Of a stretch of 64,000 nucleotides of DNA, positions 33,643 through 45,800 are shown piece after piece. The position numbers were made by a program, and so were the translations under genes. The DNA comes from Chelonoidis abingdonii (lineage: Eukaryota; Chordata; Testudines; Testudinidae), in the NCBI RefSeq assembly GCF_003597395.2, contig NC_133774.1:44629485-44693484 (forward strand), written 5' to 3'. Positions within the stretch are counted from its first letter, which is position 1, and the number at the start of each line of letters is the position of its first letter. The notes beneath the pieces are model-generated. The model worked only from the letters and a program-made list of their open reading frames with translations, was not told the origin of the DNA and did no database searches.

Positions 33643-34668
33643 TTATGAATGGATAGAAATCCATATTGGATAGCAGTTGCCCCTTTCACCCATAATATTA
33701 CTGCATAATATTGGAGCTAGAGATGGATTTAGGGATTTAGTAAATGGCAACCCCCTCTGACCTTAATTATTCTAATGCCTTCTCTAATCCTACCAGAGCT
33801 ATACAAATGAAATGCACTTCTAGTATCTAGCATAAAGATTACTTTGTGATGTTTAAGCTGCAATTGGGACACATGATGTTAAAAATTCAAAAGAATGTAA
33901 TACAAGCCACCTGTTGCCCAGATACCCTGGTATCAGAGAGCACAGAGACATGGTGACCCCTATTAATCAGCCATGAAGAGTGTGGAAATACACCATATGA
34001 CAACTCCATGTGTGTTCTTTTCATTGCATTCAGAAGGAAGAGCTCTGCAAAGGGGCTGTTAGAGTGGGAAGCCTGTTCTTTGACTTTTTTTTAATCTGCT
34101 CCCACACAAATATTCAAGGCTAACTTTACAAGCTGGTAAAGCACAAAGCAAAGGCTATGAAGAAACTAGGATCATTGCACTCATCTGAGAGTACAAGCCC
34201 GAGGATAGATCAGCCTTTCCATTCCCTTGTGCCCCTATGGATGGGGACCCAGAATATTGTCTGTGTGTGTGTCTTTTCTTTCTTTAAAATCATGTAACTA
34301 TCTTTATAGATAGGACGATTGATAAGTTTACATTTGAGGTTTGAAAATGACAATGACCCTGTTCTTGTTGCTTATCTTTAATACTGACAGAGGATCAATT
34401 AGTTAGGACTCCTGCATGGTGCTGAACATTTTGTCTCTGATCCAGCAAAGCATTTTAGTACATGCTTAACTTTAAGCCTGTGCATAATCCTACTGACCTT
34501 GGGATCAAGACCGCAATGGGACAGATTCATTCTGACTGGCACAAGAAGTTGCATGTTGCACTTTCCTGTAAAATAAAGAGCTGCTAGTGCTTTCACAAGT
34601 GGGTGCTCCTCAGGTTTGATTTCCTCTTTACTCTGTGATAAACCATACATAACCAGGCCTGCCTCTGA
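33643..34668. other. Unassigned DNA
   Basis: At 34,435-34,520 there are motifs (atccagcaaagca, catgcttaactttaag) belonging to an old palindromic amniote repeat also visible at 58,370-58,490. No gene is seen. Confidence 0.4.
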
Positions 34669-34692
34669 GTGTGTGTGTGTGTGCGCGCGTGA
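34669..34692 (+). repeat. GT/GC microsatellite
   Basis: A run of GT dinucleotides passes into cgcgcg. Variable length is likely between individuals. Confidence 0.9.
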
Positions 34693-34710
34693 GCGCACTT
34701 GCATGTGTTA

Positions 34711-34831
34711 GGGTGACCAGGTGTCCCAATTTTATAGGGACAGTCCAGATTTTTGGGTCTTTTTCTTATATAGGCTCCTATAACCCCCCATCTCCTGTCC
34801 CAATTTTTCACATTTGCTGTCTGGCTCACCC
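34711..34831. mobile_element. MITE, 121 bp, flanked by TA
   Basis: The ends GGGTGACCAG and, inverted, GGGTGAGCCAG form a terminal repeat with one inserted base. TA flanks both sides (34,709-34,710 and 34,832-34,833), which fits a Tc1/mariner-type target. The interior has tttatagggacagtcc and tcttatataggctcc. This short unit is very abundant in turtles. Confidence 0.8.
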
Positions 34832-35137
34832 TAGCATGTGTGTAGGATTTGTCAGCAGTATTAAGTGTTGTGGCCAAATCCTCGCTGGCAAGGAAGACTT
34901 ACCCACACACAGAGTAGGGGGTGAACTCTTTGAGAGAAGAAGAATCCCCCTCCACTCCCCCTTCAGTCTTCTGATGGAATTTTAATAAGAGTCTCCAAGG
35001 AGCCCCCTAGATCCCTCTTCAGCACACCACTGCACCAGCCTTGCTAACCAAGATTCACTTCAGGGTTTTGCCAGAGGTGGGCACTTTAATTGCCTCTAGG
35101 GGCTACCAAGAAACTGAGCCAATGGAGGCTGCAGGAG

Positions 35138-36837
35138 GAGGGCCGTCCTTAGGATTTATGGGGCCCTACGCAGTATTATTAAACTGGTGCCCCTATGCCA
35201 GATGGCAGCCCAAGCTCACAGCCTGGTAGGGCAGGGGGAGGAGGGACAAGACAGCAAAGGATAATGAGATGCCCGGCCTGCCTCATGGTGGCGGAGAGTC
35301 ACAGTTCCCCGCAGAGACTCCCATACCCTCTTCCTCATGCAGAATGGACATGAAGAAAGTACTAATTAACAGCACCTAAAATTTCGGAAATAAAAATGTT
35401 CAGTCACAGCATTTTTGATAACCCTGAAGTTTGTCAAGAGATTTATTGCAAACTTCGGTAGTAAGGGTGAGTCACTGTCTGCTGAATACAACATTTACAT
35501 AATAATGGAATACATGAACTGTGCAGCTCTTCTCTGTTTTACATTTTCCTATCAGTGGTTTTTCTAAGCTGAATTTATATTTAATGTACTCAAACCTTAA
35601 GCCAGCATTCCAGATTACTACATATTTAACTCACTGAAACAAAGACACTGTTTTAAATTAACAGAGAGGTTTAGTGTGTTCATAACAATGTTCATATTTG
35701 CTTTTAGAAAAAGGGAAACAAGTAATTTACTTTGTGTGAATTCTCCATACAAGAGACCTGGTTATGAAATTCACCAACTTTAAAAAAATCTGGTCGCAAA
35801 ATTTTAAAGGTATAGACAGAATTTTATGTCTTTACTAGGACTGATTTTTGCTGGAGGGTTCTTTTACAAACTAGTTCATCGGATAGTCAGAAGTGCGAAC
35901 GGGAAGTCTTTGTCGCAGCTAATCTGGAAGGGAAGGACTGTTTGTCCTTTAAGGGCTCTCTTCAGTGGGGAGTTGGGGGGGATGTGTAAGGGATGGACAG
36001 AAAAGGACAGAAGACTTGGAAGAACTTTTTTTTTACTAATAGTAATTAAATGTGTACTTAGATAAGGACAGGTTTTCAAAGGATTTATTTAAAAAACTGT
36101 AATGTTGAAAGATCATGCATTTAGACTAAAGATGATTGTACAGACAAACTCTATGCAAACATTTTTAGAAATGTTGATTTTATAATCTTCACCAGCTCAC
36201 TAATGACATATTTTTAAAGCAAAATTTTAAACAAGGTCCTGTAGACTGACATGTTCTGTGTAAAATATTCCTTTAAGCACAACTGTTTTTGTCAGTACAG
36301 TCAGAAACTGACAATATAAATTTATTTGGGCTTATAAAGCTTTCGTGGACACTGATAATGGGTTCTAGCGCCACAAAATTATGCCCAATAAATTGTTCTA
36401 CGTCTGGCTCTGAGTGGTGCACAGAGATCGGGGTCTAAGCAAGACCTCCATTCGACCCTTACGGAGTTTTTGCTGGATCAGCCCCACCCACCAAGGTATA
36501 AATAACCATGGAAGCGTATGAAAACCATCTGAACCTGTCAGTATATACTTGGGGTTGGCAATCGCCTGTTAATGGCTTTATTACCCTTGAATTCTTCTTT
36601 AACAGTTTTCAATGTGTGCTAATAGGTCTGGTAGGCTGGAGGTTTTTTCACTTTTAACTACTAGATTCCCTCCCAAGGAAGACTCACCAGGCTAGAGCAG
36701 CCATCTGTGGGAGCCTGCAGGAAGGGTCAGAACAGGGATAGGAAAAGAAGAGGGTGGACACTAAGAGCCAGTGGTGCCCCAAATTTTCAGATGCCCTATG
36801 CAGCTGCCTATGTTGCCTATGCCTAAGGACGGCCCTG
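35138..36837. mobile_element. hAT element, 1,700 bp
   Basis: The left end (g)AGGGCCGTCCTTAGG and the right end CCTAAGGACGGCCCTG are inverted repeats; only the first base (g instead of c) is off. The perfect 8-bp duplication tgcaggag lies at 35,130-35,137 and 36,838-36,845. The interior is AT-rich with no frame above 80 codons, so the copy is non-autonomous or decayed. Left-end text continues with ggatttatggggccctacgc and right-end text with gccctatgcagctgcc, the usual subterminal sequence of this family. Confidence 0.93.
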
Positions 36838-36957
36838 TGCAGGAGGAATACAATGAATCATCACACTCCCCAGTTGCCCTAACAATGCTCCATGCCAAAC
36901 ATGTGCTGTCCATTTTGCACAGCCCAGCCCAGGAGCAACTCCAGGCCTCAGCACGCC

Positions 36958-37245
36958 AAGCGCATGTTTGGGGCGGCGTGCCATGGGGGGTGCTTTGCCG
37001 GTCGCCGGGAGGGAGGCAGGCATCCCCAGTGGATCTCCTGCAGGCATGTCTGCGGAGGGTCCGCTGGTCCCATGGCTCCGGTGCTCGACCAAAGCTGTGG
37101 GATCAGTGGACCCTCCGCAGGCACGCCTGTGGGAGGTCCACAGGAGCCGCCTGCCACCCTCCTGGTGACTGGCAGAGCACCCCCCGCGGAATGCCACCCT
37201 GCTTGGGGCGGCGAAATGGCTAGAGCCGCCCCTTGCCCCAGGCTA
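36958..37245. repeat. GC-rich long palindrome (foldback element)
   Basis: Arms of about 110-120 bases face each other around 37,085. The outer match is 36,979-37,020 with 37,150-37,196. The inner match is 37,041-37,072 with 37,098-37,129, where 28 of 32 bases pair. The outermost blocks carry cttggggcggc motifs. The mirrored open frames of 120-150 codons on both strands arise from the palindrome and the GC content. It lies 120 bases beyond the 1.7-kb hAT. I recognise the type as a common turtle GC-rich foldback; no target duplication was found. Confidence 0.75.
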
Positions 37246-40200
37246 ATGCAGTAAACCAGACTTTTAATAGCTGACCAAAGCTGCCAGGGTCCCTTTTCGG
37301 CCAGACATTCTGGTTGAAAAGTGGACACCTGGCAACCCTACTTTTGGGGGCCTGCTTTGAGCCTGGTAGAACCCATAGTGGAAGGAAATCTGTGTGCATT
37401 TCATGTCATTGCATCTGTAGACTTGCCACTGCCGTGGGCCCTGTGCCGGGATCTGACCTGGCTCCCATTAGCACAAACTCTGCAGTGAATCTGGCCCCGT
37501 GTCTGCGAGCACTTTCACAATGAAAAGCATGACATAAATGCTAAGGCTCTCAATTATTATATCACTTCATTGCTGATTCACCGATGTGATTATATGAGAG
37601 AGTGCTGGGACTATCTACCTATTATCCCCCCATTTCATTATGAAAGCTTATTTTATTCTCTGTGAAATTACACACCAAACTCCAATCCATTCTACAGTAG
37701 CATGGAAAACTGGACATGACCTTGTCTTCTGGGCTTTTTAAGGATAAATACATTTATTGTCCTTATGAGAAAAGAGATAAGAAAGCGGGTGGATGGCAGC
37801 AATATTCCTTTCTCAGCATACTGAGAATTTCTGATTTATTTAAATGATAAATTCACTGCAGGAGAATGTTCATGAGGCAACAGATATCTCCCCTGGTGCT
37901 GATTAGCAGAGACACTGCAGCCGGGGTGCTTATGGTCAGCAGGAGATATTTATGCTTCCTTATGCGTCTGAAAGGACATGATTATGTAGATCTTAACAAA
38001 TAAAGTGTCACCAATAATTTATTCAATAAATTTAGCTGTATTAATTGCCTGGGAACAGCTTCTGATTTTCTTGAATTTATTTGTTATTCAAAATTATTCA
38101 TAGAATAAATCCTACAAATAATTCTTGACCTGCAGATTGTGAACAGTTTGTTGCAAACATTTGAAATTTGACGTGTATTACTAATTGTTAACTGAATCCA
38201 CTGATTATACAGACTAACGTTTTTATTCTCTTACTGGATGTGCATTTGTTCTGGAACCAGGTTTCTGGTGCAAACAGACACATTTATGAGCTCAAAATTG
38301 GTTTTTAATGAACATTCTGTAATATTTACTTAAAGTTCACTTCTTTGCAGTGATGTCTGATCAATATTTGCTAGAATATTCTTGGGAAGCAAACACAAAA
38401 GAGGCATGAACGCAGCTGAAACAAATTCAATTTTATCTGAGCAAACATTCTCCGAACTTTTCTTCTAGTATGCCTCCAGTTCTGTGATGATGTTTAGCTT
38501 TGAGAAACAGAAAACCGAGTTAATCACTGGCCAATTAGCCTGAAATCTTTTCTGAGCAAAAAATTAGTGCACATAATAGCCAATACTGAGTAAACATGGG
38601 CAAAGGATACCAAATAGTCAAAGAACAATACCGAATATTAACTGTGTTATGGTTCATAGCAGATTTTAAATGACTGCATTTTTCTAAGATGGTTGAAATG
38701 ATTTGAAATAAGATAGCATTTGGGATTAATTCACCAAAAGTCCAGGAAAAGGTGACAGATCTGGGATGTGGGCTATAATATTTTGGTCACATTCTCTTAG
38801 CTGAAGATATCAAATTCATTCCTTCAAAAGTGTCAATGATTTATAAAACTGGGGAATTGTGCTGAGCTGCAAAAGATACTTGAGATGATGATTTACCTTC
38901 CTAAATTTATTCCAGACCTTACAGAAATGTTGGCATCATTAAGAGATCTCCTAAAGGAAAACAAAGAAGTTCAATGGGATGCCCAGCAAGGCTCAGCGTT
39001 TACGAGTGTGTAGTAGCTAATTGGCTGTACATGAACATTTGCCAAGTATAATATGTGTAAAGAGGTAACCTTTCAGGCCAATCCATCCAAGTAAGGATGT
39101 GGAGCTGTGTCACTGCAAGAAATTTATATGATTTATGCATCCAAGGTTCTCACATCCTTAGGAACACAGTAAGCTATGCACAGATCAGAAAAGAGATGCA
39201 GTCATTTGTGTTCTGTTGTGATTGATTCCCTCCATCAACATGTGTAGAGGAGGAAAGTTTCAGAGGTGAGTGACCACAAATAAGCCTATGGAGGCAAACA
39301 TGAAAAAACCCTTGCATCAGCACCACTGAGGCTACAAAAAAATGATGCGTGATCCTCCGTCTGGTCTCTTTACATCCAGTAGAAGGGCAGAGTAGCATAG
39401 AGGGGCTCTAAAACACCTGGATCAAGCTATTGGACAATTCCCCAGTGCAGAAATTGAGAAAGATAACCCTAAACCTGCCTTCTGAGGATCCAGCAAGTGC
39501 TGTTATGGGGGCGGGGTAAAGACAGGTGGGATGGATCAGGGAGATTCTTGGCCATGCTGCAGCCCACAGGCAGCCAGGGACATGTTGCTTTAACTTAGGC
39601 AGGCCCCCTCGAGCTGTCTGAATTATGCCAGGAGTTGCAGAACAACTGAGCCACCTTAACCCCTCCCTCTCTCCCTGTGAGTGCTCACTTGATGTGCCTG
39701 AAAAAGCAGGAAAGGATATATCAGTCAGAGAGAGCTGAAGCAGTTTGTTTTTGCAAGGCTTGACAATATGGAGAAGTCATTTGAGAGACAAGACTGTTTA
39801 AGACATGCCAGTGGGCCTGTGTCAGACAAGAAAAAGACAGAAGTCAGAACTAAAAGCAGCTAGAACTAAGCAAGTTCCCCAGTTATCCACATTGCTGAAG
39901 ACTGTCCCTGCTGGCTGGTCAAAGGGAAAAATGCCATGTCACCACAGGACAGAGTTCTGCACATCCCATGCCATGCTCCCTGACATTAGCAATGACAAAG
40001 CTCATTCATTCAGGGCCTGGAGGAGCAGAGCAGAGCAATCACGGCTTTGCTATTAAAACAGATCCCCATTTTGTGATGCTTGCCATGTAAGCTATGAATG
40101 ATGATAACAACAAATGATTCCGCAGTTTGCTGCCTGTGGGCCTTTCACCAAGACCTCAAAACTGATGCCCTGCCCACTTTTCATGGCCATTACAGTGCCC

Positions 40201-40529
40201 ACGGAATTTCCTATGAGAACAGTTGTCCTTCTCCCCATTCTGATGCACCATGCTGTGCACTGGATGTACGCCTGACTTCTGCCTTCCATCTCAGAATTGG
40301 CTGTATTTCAGAGGTGAGTAAAAGGACTCTTACATTGGGAAGTGCTTTGGGATCCTTCAGTATGCTTGGTGCTACTCTCAGTGTGTGATGTGCCAAAAAT
40401 ACAATGCTTCATTGCCCTGCTCTATTCTACAATATGTAGAATAGAGTGTGACATGCTACAATTTAAAAATGACAGGGGAAAATATAGTTGAAACACCAAC
40501 ACAAATGATATAAACAGACGTCACATAAC
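37246..40529. other. Unassigned DNA, with a possible conserved non-coding patch
   Basis: At 37,850-38,110 the sequence has low complexity bias but no repeat family, with AT-rich motifs (aataatttattcaataaa, gctgtattaattgcc) of the sort seen in vertebrate conserved non-coding elements; this is only an impression. At 40,310-40,390 a gtgctttgggatccttcag motif resembles the end of an old LINE/SINE. No exon was identified. Confidence 0.35.
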
Positions 40530-40905
40530 AAAGAGGGACTGGAAGTGCTCAGTTTACAGAATCTGTAATAGAGAATATTCAGTGGGAACATAATCACCAC
40601 TTATAAATACACATAGTGAAACAGAGAATTTAGGAAAGGGGGAACTTTCACATTAACTCAAGGTGGAGGAGCGGATATCAAAGAAGGAAAAGGTTAGGCT
40701 TTAGCCATCAAGAAAATGTCTTAACAGACCAGTATAGCATTAGAACAGGCTGCCAAAGAAGAGGGTCGAGGCACTCCCACGAGACATGTTCAAATGCACA
40801 TTAAGCCAGATATTAGTGTGAACAGGGCAGCAAGTAGACCTGCAAAGTGACAGGGGTCAGATTGGATGACTTGAGTGGCCTTTTCTGTCGGTCCTGACTA
40901 TGAGT
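40530..40905 (+). mobile_element. Old CR1 LINE 3' end, plus strand
   Basis: The order is a ggaacataatcaccactt block, a ggtttaggc/ggttaggctttagcc-like block, cattagaacaggctgcc, and the terminal cagattggatgacttgag with ggccttttctgtcggtcctg. This matches the C-terminal and 3' UTR layout of a diverged CR1 subfamily. Frames are broken. Confidence 0.75.
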
Positions 40906-42679
40906 TACAGCAGTTATATTACAAAAAAACTACCCTCTCAGCTGTCCCTTCCCTTATTGGCAGTGCTGGAAAAGCAGCATCTTGCGAGCATACTACTGTC
41001 TGTGGCACTGTGCATTCTCATTTGGAAGAGGAGGCGTGTGATTTTGGCATGCTGCTCTCATTCATGCTAAAGGGAGTTCCAGCACATGCACAGGTGGCCT
41101 GCACATTGAGGGGAGGAGAGAAAAGCACATTTATTTTGCTACAGAGCATATGTTGCATATATCCTCCCTCAAACATACGTCAAATGCATTGACATTTGGG
41201 CTGGCGCGCCCTCTCCCTTTGTCCCCATTGAAGGACTGGGGAGACTGGTTTGAGATGCTGCTGGCTCCTCTTCTTCTGGCATCAACTGCTCCTCTCTTCC
41301 AGTGCCCACGACTGGTCTGGGCAGAGTGGTGCAGATGCTGCAGTCGTACTATTCTTTCCCCAGTTCCAGCTGCTCTTTTCCCATTTGCCAGGGAAGCTGG
41401 TACAGGGAGCTGCTACTCTGGAGCTCCCTTTCTTCCAGTGACAGCTGTTCCTGCTCTTTTTTGCCAGGAGGCTGGCACAGGTTTCTCAATGTGAGTGGGA
41501 ATGTTAACAAGTGGCAGTCATTGCCCTGGTTAGTGGGTGGTATCAGTTATTCTAGGGTTGTACCAATACCTCAGTAGTCAGACTTAAATGATGTTTGTAT
41601 TCCAGAGGGCTACTATTCAGAGTTTGGGAACCTTTGGATGCATTTAATATGGAATGAATAGTGATTAAAATTGGAGCTATGATGGACAGGGCAGTAGGGC
41701 AGCAGCAGTATCACAAGAAAAGGTGGAGAAGAGAACAAACAACTTGTTCACTTTCATATATTACAAAGAGAAGAGGCAGCAATAAGGCAGTAGCAGAAAG
41801 ATATTGGACACCAAGAATTGGCAGAACACAGTACTAGCAGCCAAAACTGGTTCCATAGGGTATAAATCATCGTCTCCCAATTGTCTCATTTACTTGTGTA
41901 ACCACAGTCTCCAGAATAACAAAACTAAAGCACTAACACAATGCAAACATCTAAAACCATCATGAGGTAGGAAAACAATGTTGCCTTCCCCAGCCAATCC
42001 ATGCTGTAAATTCCCCATCAAGCTGAACTTAGCGAAATAAAGACCTGATTTTATGACACACTTGTTTTTCAGTGGGACTATATTTGGCGTCATATATGAC
42101 TCAATCTGAGTGAGGACGGCAGAATCCTTCCGCAGGAGTTTCAGAATGTGGGGAGATCAAGAATGGATGCAAACCTTGTTTTTTTTTTCAAAATGGCTGC
42201 CAGTGGGTACGGTAATTCCCTCAAGACTCTGAACGTACCATCCAGATTTGTTGATCTGTATATATTTTATTATTCCAAATATTTCCTTGCCTGCTCTTTT
42301 ATTCAATACCTCTTTGGACTTGGGCCACAAATCTAGACTTCTTTGCTTTTGCCTTTCAAATGAGTATAATTTTGCACTGTGTTATGACTGGCTGCAGATG
42401 TGCCCATAATAGGCTGAGTCCGTCAGCCTTCATAGTGAGCTGCAAGGCCCACCTTTTATCACTGGCCCACAAGGAGATGGGTGTTGGGTTTTGGGGTGGA
42501 GGGGGAGCAGGGGGTTGTGTGCAGGGTCAGTTAATTTCAGTTGTATTATGTTGTTGCTGTGTATTTGAGCTGATCTGAGGAAACTGATGAGTCTGTTTAT
42601 TTTAGTGAATTAAAAAAAAAATGATCAAGGGGACCCAGAGCTTTGGCTGTGAATTCTTTTATTAGAGTCTGTATACAGC
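40906..42679. other. Unassigned DNA with a pyrimidine-rich imperfect repeat
   Basis: At 41,240-41,480 the blocks ctgctcttttcccatttgcc-agggaagctgg and ctgctcttttttgcc-aggaggctgg repeat at a spacing of about 75 bases, giving overlapping open frames of 63-114 codons. This is degenerate tandem DNA rather than a gene. Confidence 0.4.
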
Positions 42680-42689
42680 TGAATAAATA

Positions 42690-42865
42690 ATAAAACCCAG
42701 GGGAGTTGGTGCCTAATCTGCCTAGGCTTTTGTGAATCTCACTAGGCACCTTTCTGCAGCTTTATCCACCTAAATACCTTTGAAAATCTGGCCCATAGGA
42801 ACCCAGGTCATTTTTGAAAGTAGGGCCTATGCTTCTAAGTCACTTAGGTGCTTTTGAATATTTTA
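42690..42865. repeat. Ancient palindromic repeat fragment
   Basis: It contains ttggtgcctaat and inverted ctaggcacc, then cctttgaaaatctggccc and cttctaagtcacttaggtgc with gaatattttaccc. Such pairings of taggtgcct with aggcacct mark a short repeat family shared by turtles and birds. Confidence 0.5.
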
Positions 42866-42870
42866 CCCAG

Positions 42871-45800
42871 GTACCAAGTTGCATGGCCCACAGCATCTCC
42901 AATGAACCCTGAGAGCTGTGGAGAATCTGCCTGGGCCCTGCAGAGTCCAGAACTTGGACAAAACATTTTTACTCACAGTTCTGGTCTTGCCAGTGGGTTT
43001 TCTCATGTCTGTATAAAAGCCTGAATTTGGCCACGGTCTTCATTAGTCCCCAAGTGTCCTTCTCTTTATCTCCCTTCATTTCAAAAGGAAGAGAGAGATT
43101 ATTTAATTCTATGCAGCTAGTGAAAGATTTTTTAACAACAGAAACCAAATTTTGCTAATGAATGCCATGTCAGTAATAATTCTCACTTTAACAGAGCTAA
43201 CCAAATATTTTAATAATACTCTCAGAACTGTGTGTTCAATGTGAGAAGGGAGCAGCCTAAGAAATATCTCCATCTAACTGTTATTATGTGTGTCTGTGTA
43301 AAAGGTATATATTTAGGGACAGAGGATGTCATGTGACCTGACTGAAAACATCAGCTTTATTTTTGCACATTAACCACAGCTTTTTATATCCTCATTACTA
43401 CTAGCTCTGCTATGCGTGAGCCGGAGGTCATAACTAATGGGTAAAGATGGAGATGGTATTTTCAGCTAGGCTATGTAATCCCCTATATTTAGAATACTTT
43501 TTTTTTCTTTTTAACATTATATTTAACTGGCTTCTGGATCCAGTAGGTCTTTCGCCAAACTCTCTCCCTGCAGTTCCCATTGTTATAGACTCTGATCCAC
43601 TCCCTTGATTTCTGCTACATTTCTTAGCTGGTGGAGGGCTGTTAGACACATTCAAAAAGTGGTTAAATCATTGAACCATTTCCCTTGTAATACTACATAG
43701 CTTGATAAAAAGAGCAAAGGGAAAAAATGGCTTTGGTTGGAGGAAATTGATTTGAAGCACAATGTGGTTTCTCAATCCTAATCCAACATGTGCAGTGGAG
43801 TTTTGGAACCCTTAGATGCAGCCTGTGACTTGTACTGCACTGCAAGGGATTAGGAATCTAGCCCAGGGTTTAGAGATTTCCTCCACTATGCAAAGGGTGG
43901 TGACAAGTCCATGGGCTCTCTGCTATCTGCCCCTCTACGAATGAAAATGCAGTGTTTCTGCTTCATGTGGGTACAGCTGCCCCTTCAAGATTTACTAGAA
44001 AAATACATAGATATAGAGCTCCTGGGCTATTATCAGGTGACAGAAAGAAGCTGGCAAGCCAACATAACTGGCCAGCTAGGGGAATCCATGGTTTGTACAG
44101 AGTCAGCATAGTTGGCTCTGCACCACTGGCATAGGGTGTGTGCGTTGGTAATTTGACCAGAGGTGTGTGGCTGGAGTGTGGCTGTACTCATATTAACTTG
44201 GTGTACCAGGCCTTTGAGGCCACAGCTAATTAGTACAGAACCAGCCCCAGGATTGAGGAGCTACAGTTGGCTCTTTTGCAGCACGCCTCCTTCCCAGTCC
44301 TTCTTGCACACAGCTGAAAATTGGTCCTATAGGGATTAATAATGGGTGAACTCCAGAATGGTCCAAGCTTGGCTCAGAAAAGGATCCCACATTTTGGATG
44401 CTTATCCAAGTTACCTTAGTTTTTTTAATCTAAACCATTATTTAATCATTATTTCTGTAGAGGAAATACCTCATAATTGTTGTGTTTGTATTAAGAAACC
44501 TGTAGTCTTGCATGTGAGAGGAGACAATGGTTTTAAATTCACAGCCTTGAAGAGGCAGGACAAAGAAAATGTAGCAATATACTGTACCTTGACTTAACTT
44601 TAAGATGCTGATTGGTCACATAGAATGGGCTGTGGTTACTGAGGACGGGCAGAGATAGGTAGTATCTGATATTCCATTCTGAAGGACCCCCAAAAGTTTC
44701 ATATAATCCATTTACAGGAATGAGCTGTAATGCAGATAACCCTGGGATAGACTGTGGCAACAGTTTAACCACACAAAACTACACAATATGAAGCATAGCA
44801 AATCCACTATTTGTGTTCCACTCCTTCTCCTTCCCATGCTGCCTTTTACTGTTTGTGAAATCCAGCTTTTGCATAAGTAGCCGTCTTCTTGTCTGAGCTT
44901 CAGCTTGGCTGCATTCCCATTGGGAACAATGGGAAGTGGTTGCCATTTTGAAAGAGGGCAATTTTTCAGGCCTTAGTTCAAGAGCAAATTTCTAGTTATG
45001 GAAAAAAAATGCCCCACCCCCCAAAAAAAACCTTAAAAAATTCTTTAGACGGAGCCAGTGCACAAGATTGCAGCATCATTTTAACTATACAACGAGTCCG
45101 AAAGGCCTGCATTATCCTATTATTAAAATCAGTCTAACACATGGTGCTAAATTTCTTAAAGGATCCATTTTAAAATTAATTTTAATTCATAATATTAATT
45201 AATAATTTTATTTGTAAATTTTCAACAAATTTGTTCTTCACTCAACAAATAAGTTCTGTATTTTAGGACAGATATACTGTAGTTTTGTTTCATAGCAGAA
45301 GTGGGAATCCCTGCTTTTAAATGTGAAACTCAGCTCAGCCTTGACTATATCCATGCAATTAGTGCTTCCATAGTAATACTCCACTGCAATGTAACTGGCC
45401 AAATTCTAATTTCACTAAGATAGTGAGGGTGACCCTTTATGAAAAGCACCATTGGATCTCTAATAGCCACCAGTGGTCAGTTTTACATTTCTTCTTGAAG
45501 ATAAAAACTCCAGTAGCAGCGTCCACATATGGGGGCATCGGTTTAAAAATGACCGAGTGGTAAGAGCTCCATCTGCTGAATGACCATCACTTGGAAGAAG
45601 AAATCTACTTCAATAATTGCAACCAGGCAGTGATATGAAGATAGAAAAACTAATGACAAGGTTGGATTATTACATTCCTCTTTTTATTTCTTCAAAGAGA
45701 AACGCCAGGCAATTGCTTTAGAATCACTAGACAGACAACCAAAAGTGCCTTATGTACAGTATATAGATGTCATCATTTGATAACACACGGTTAACACTTC

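Noticed and set aside
36335..36375. Penelope-like motif (ttataaagctttcgtgg)
   Set aside because: Only about 17 bases match and no flanking parts of the element are present.
36771..37328. Open frames of 120-150 codons on both strands
   Set aside because: They mirror each other because the DNA is palindromic and GC-rich.
41150..41494. 114-codon plus frame with internal similarity
   Set aside because: The repeats are at DNA level with a period of about 75 bases, and frames in all three phases are open.
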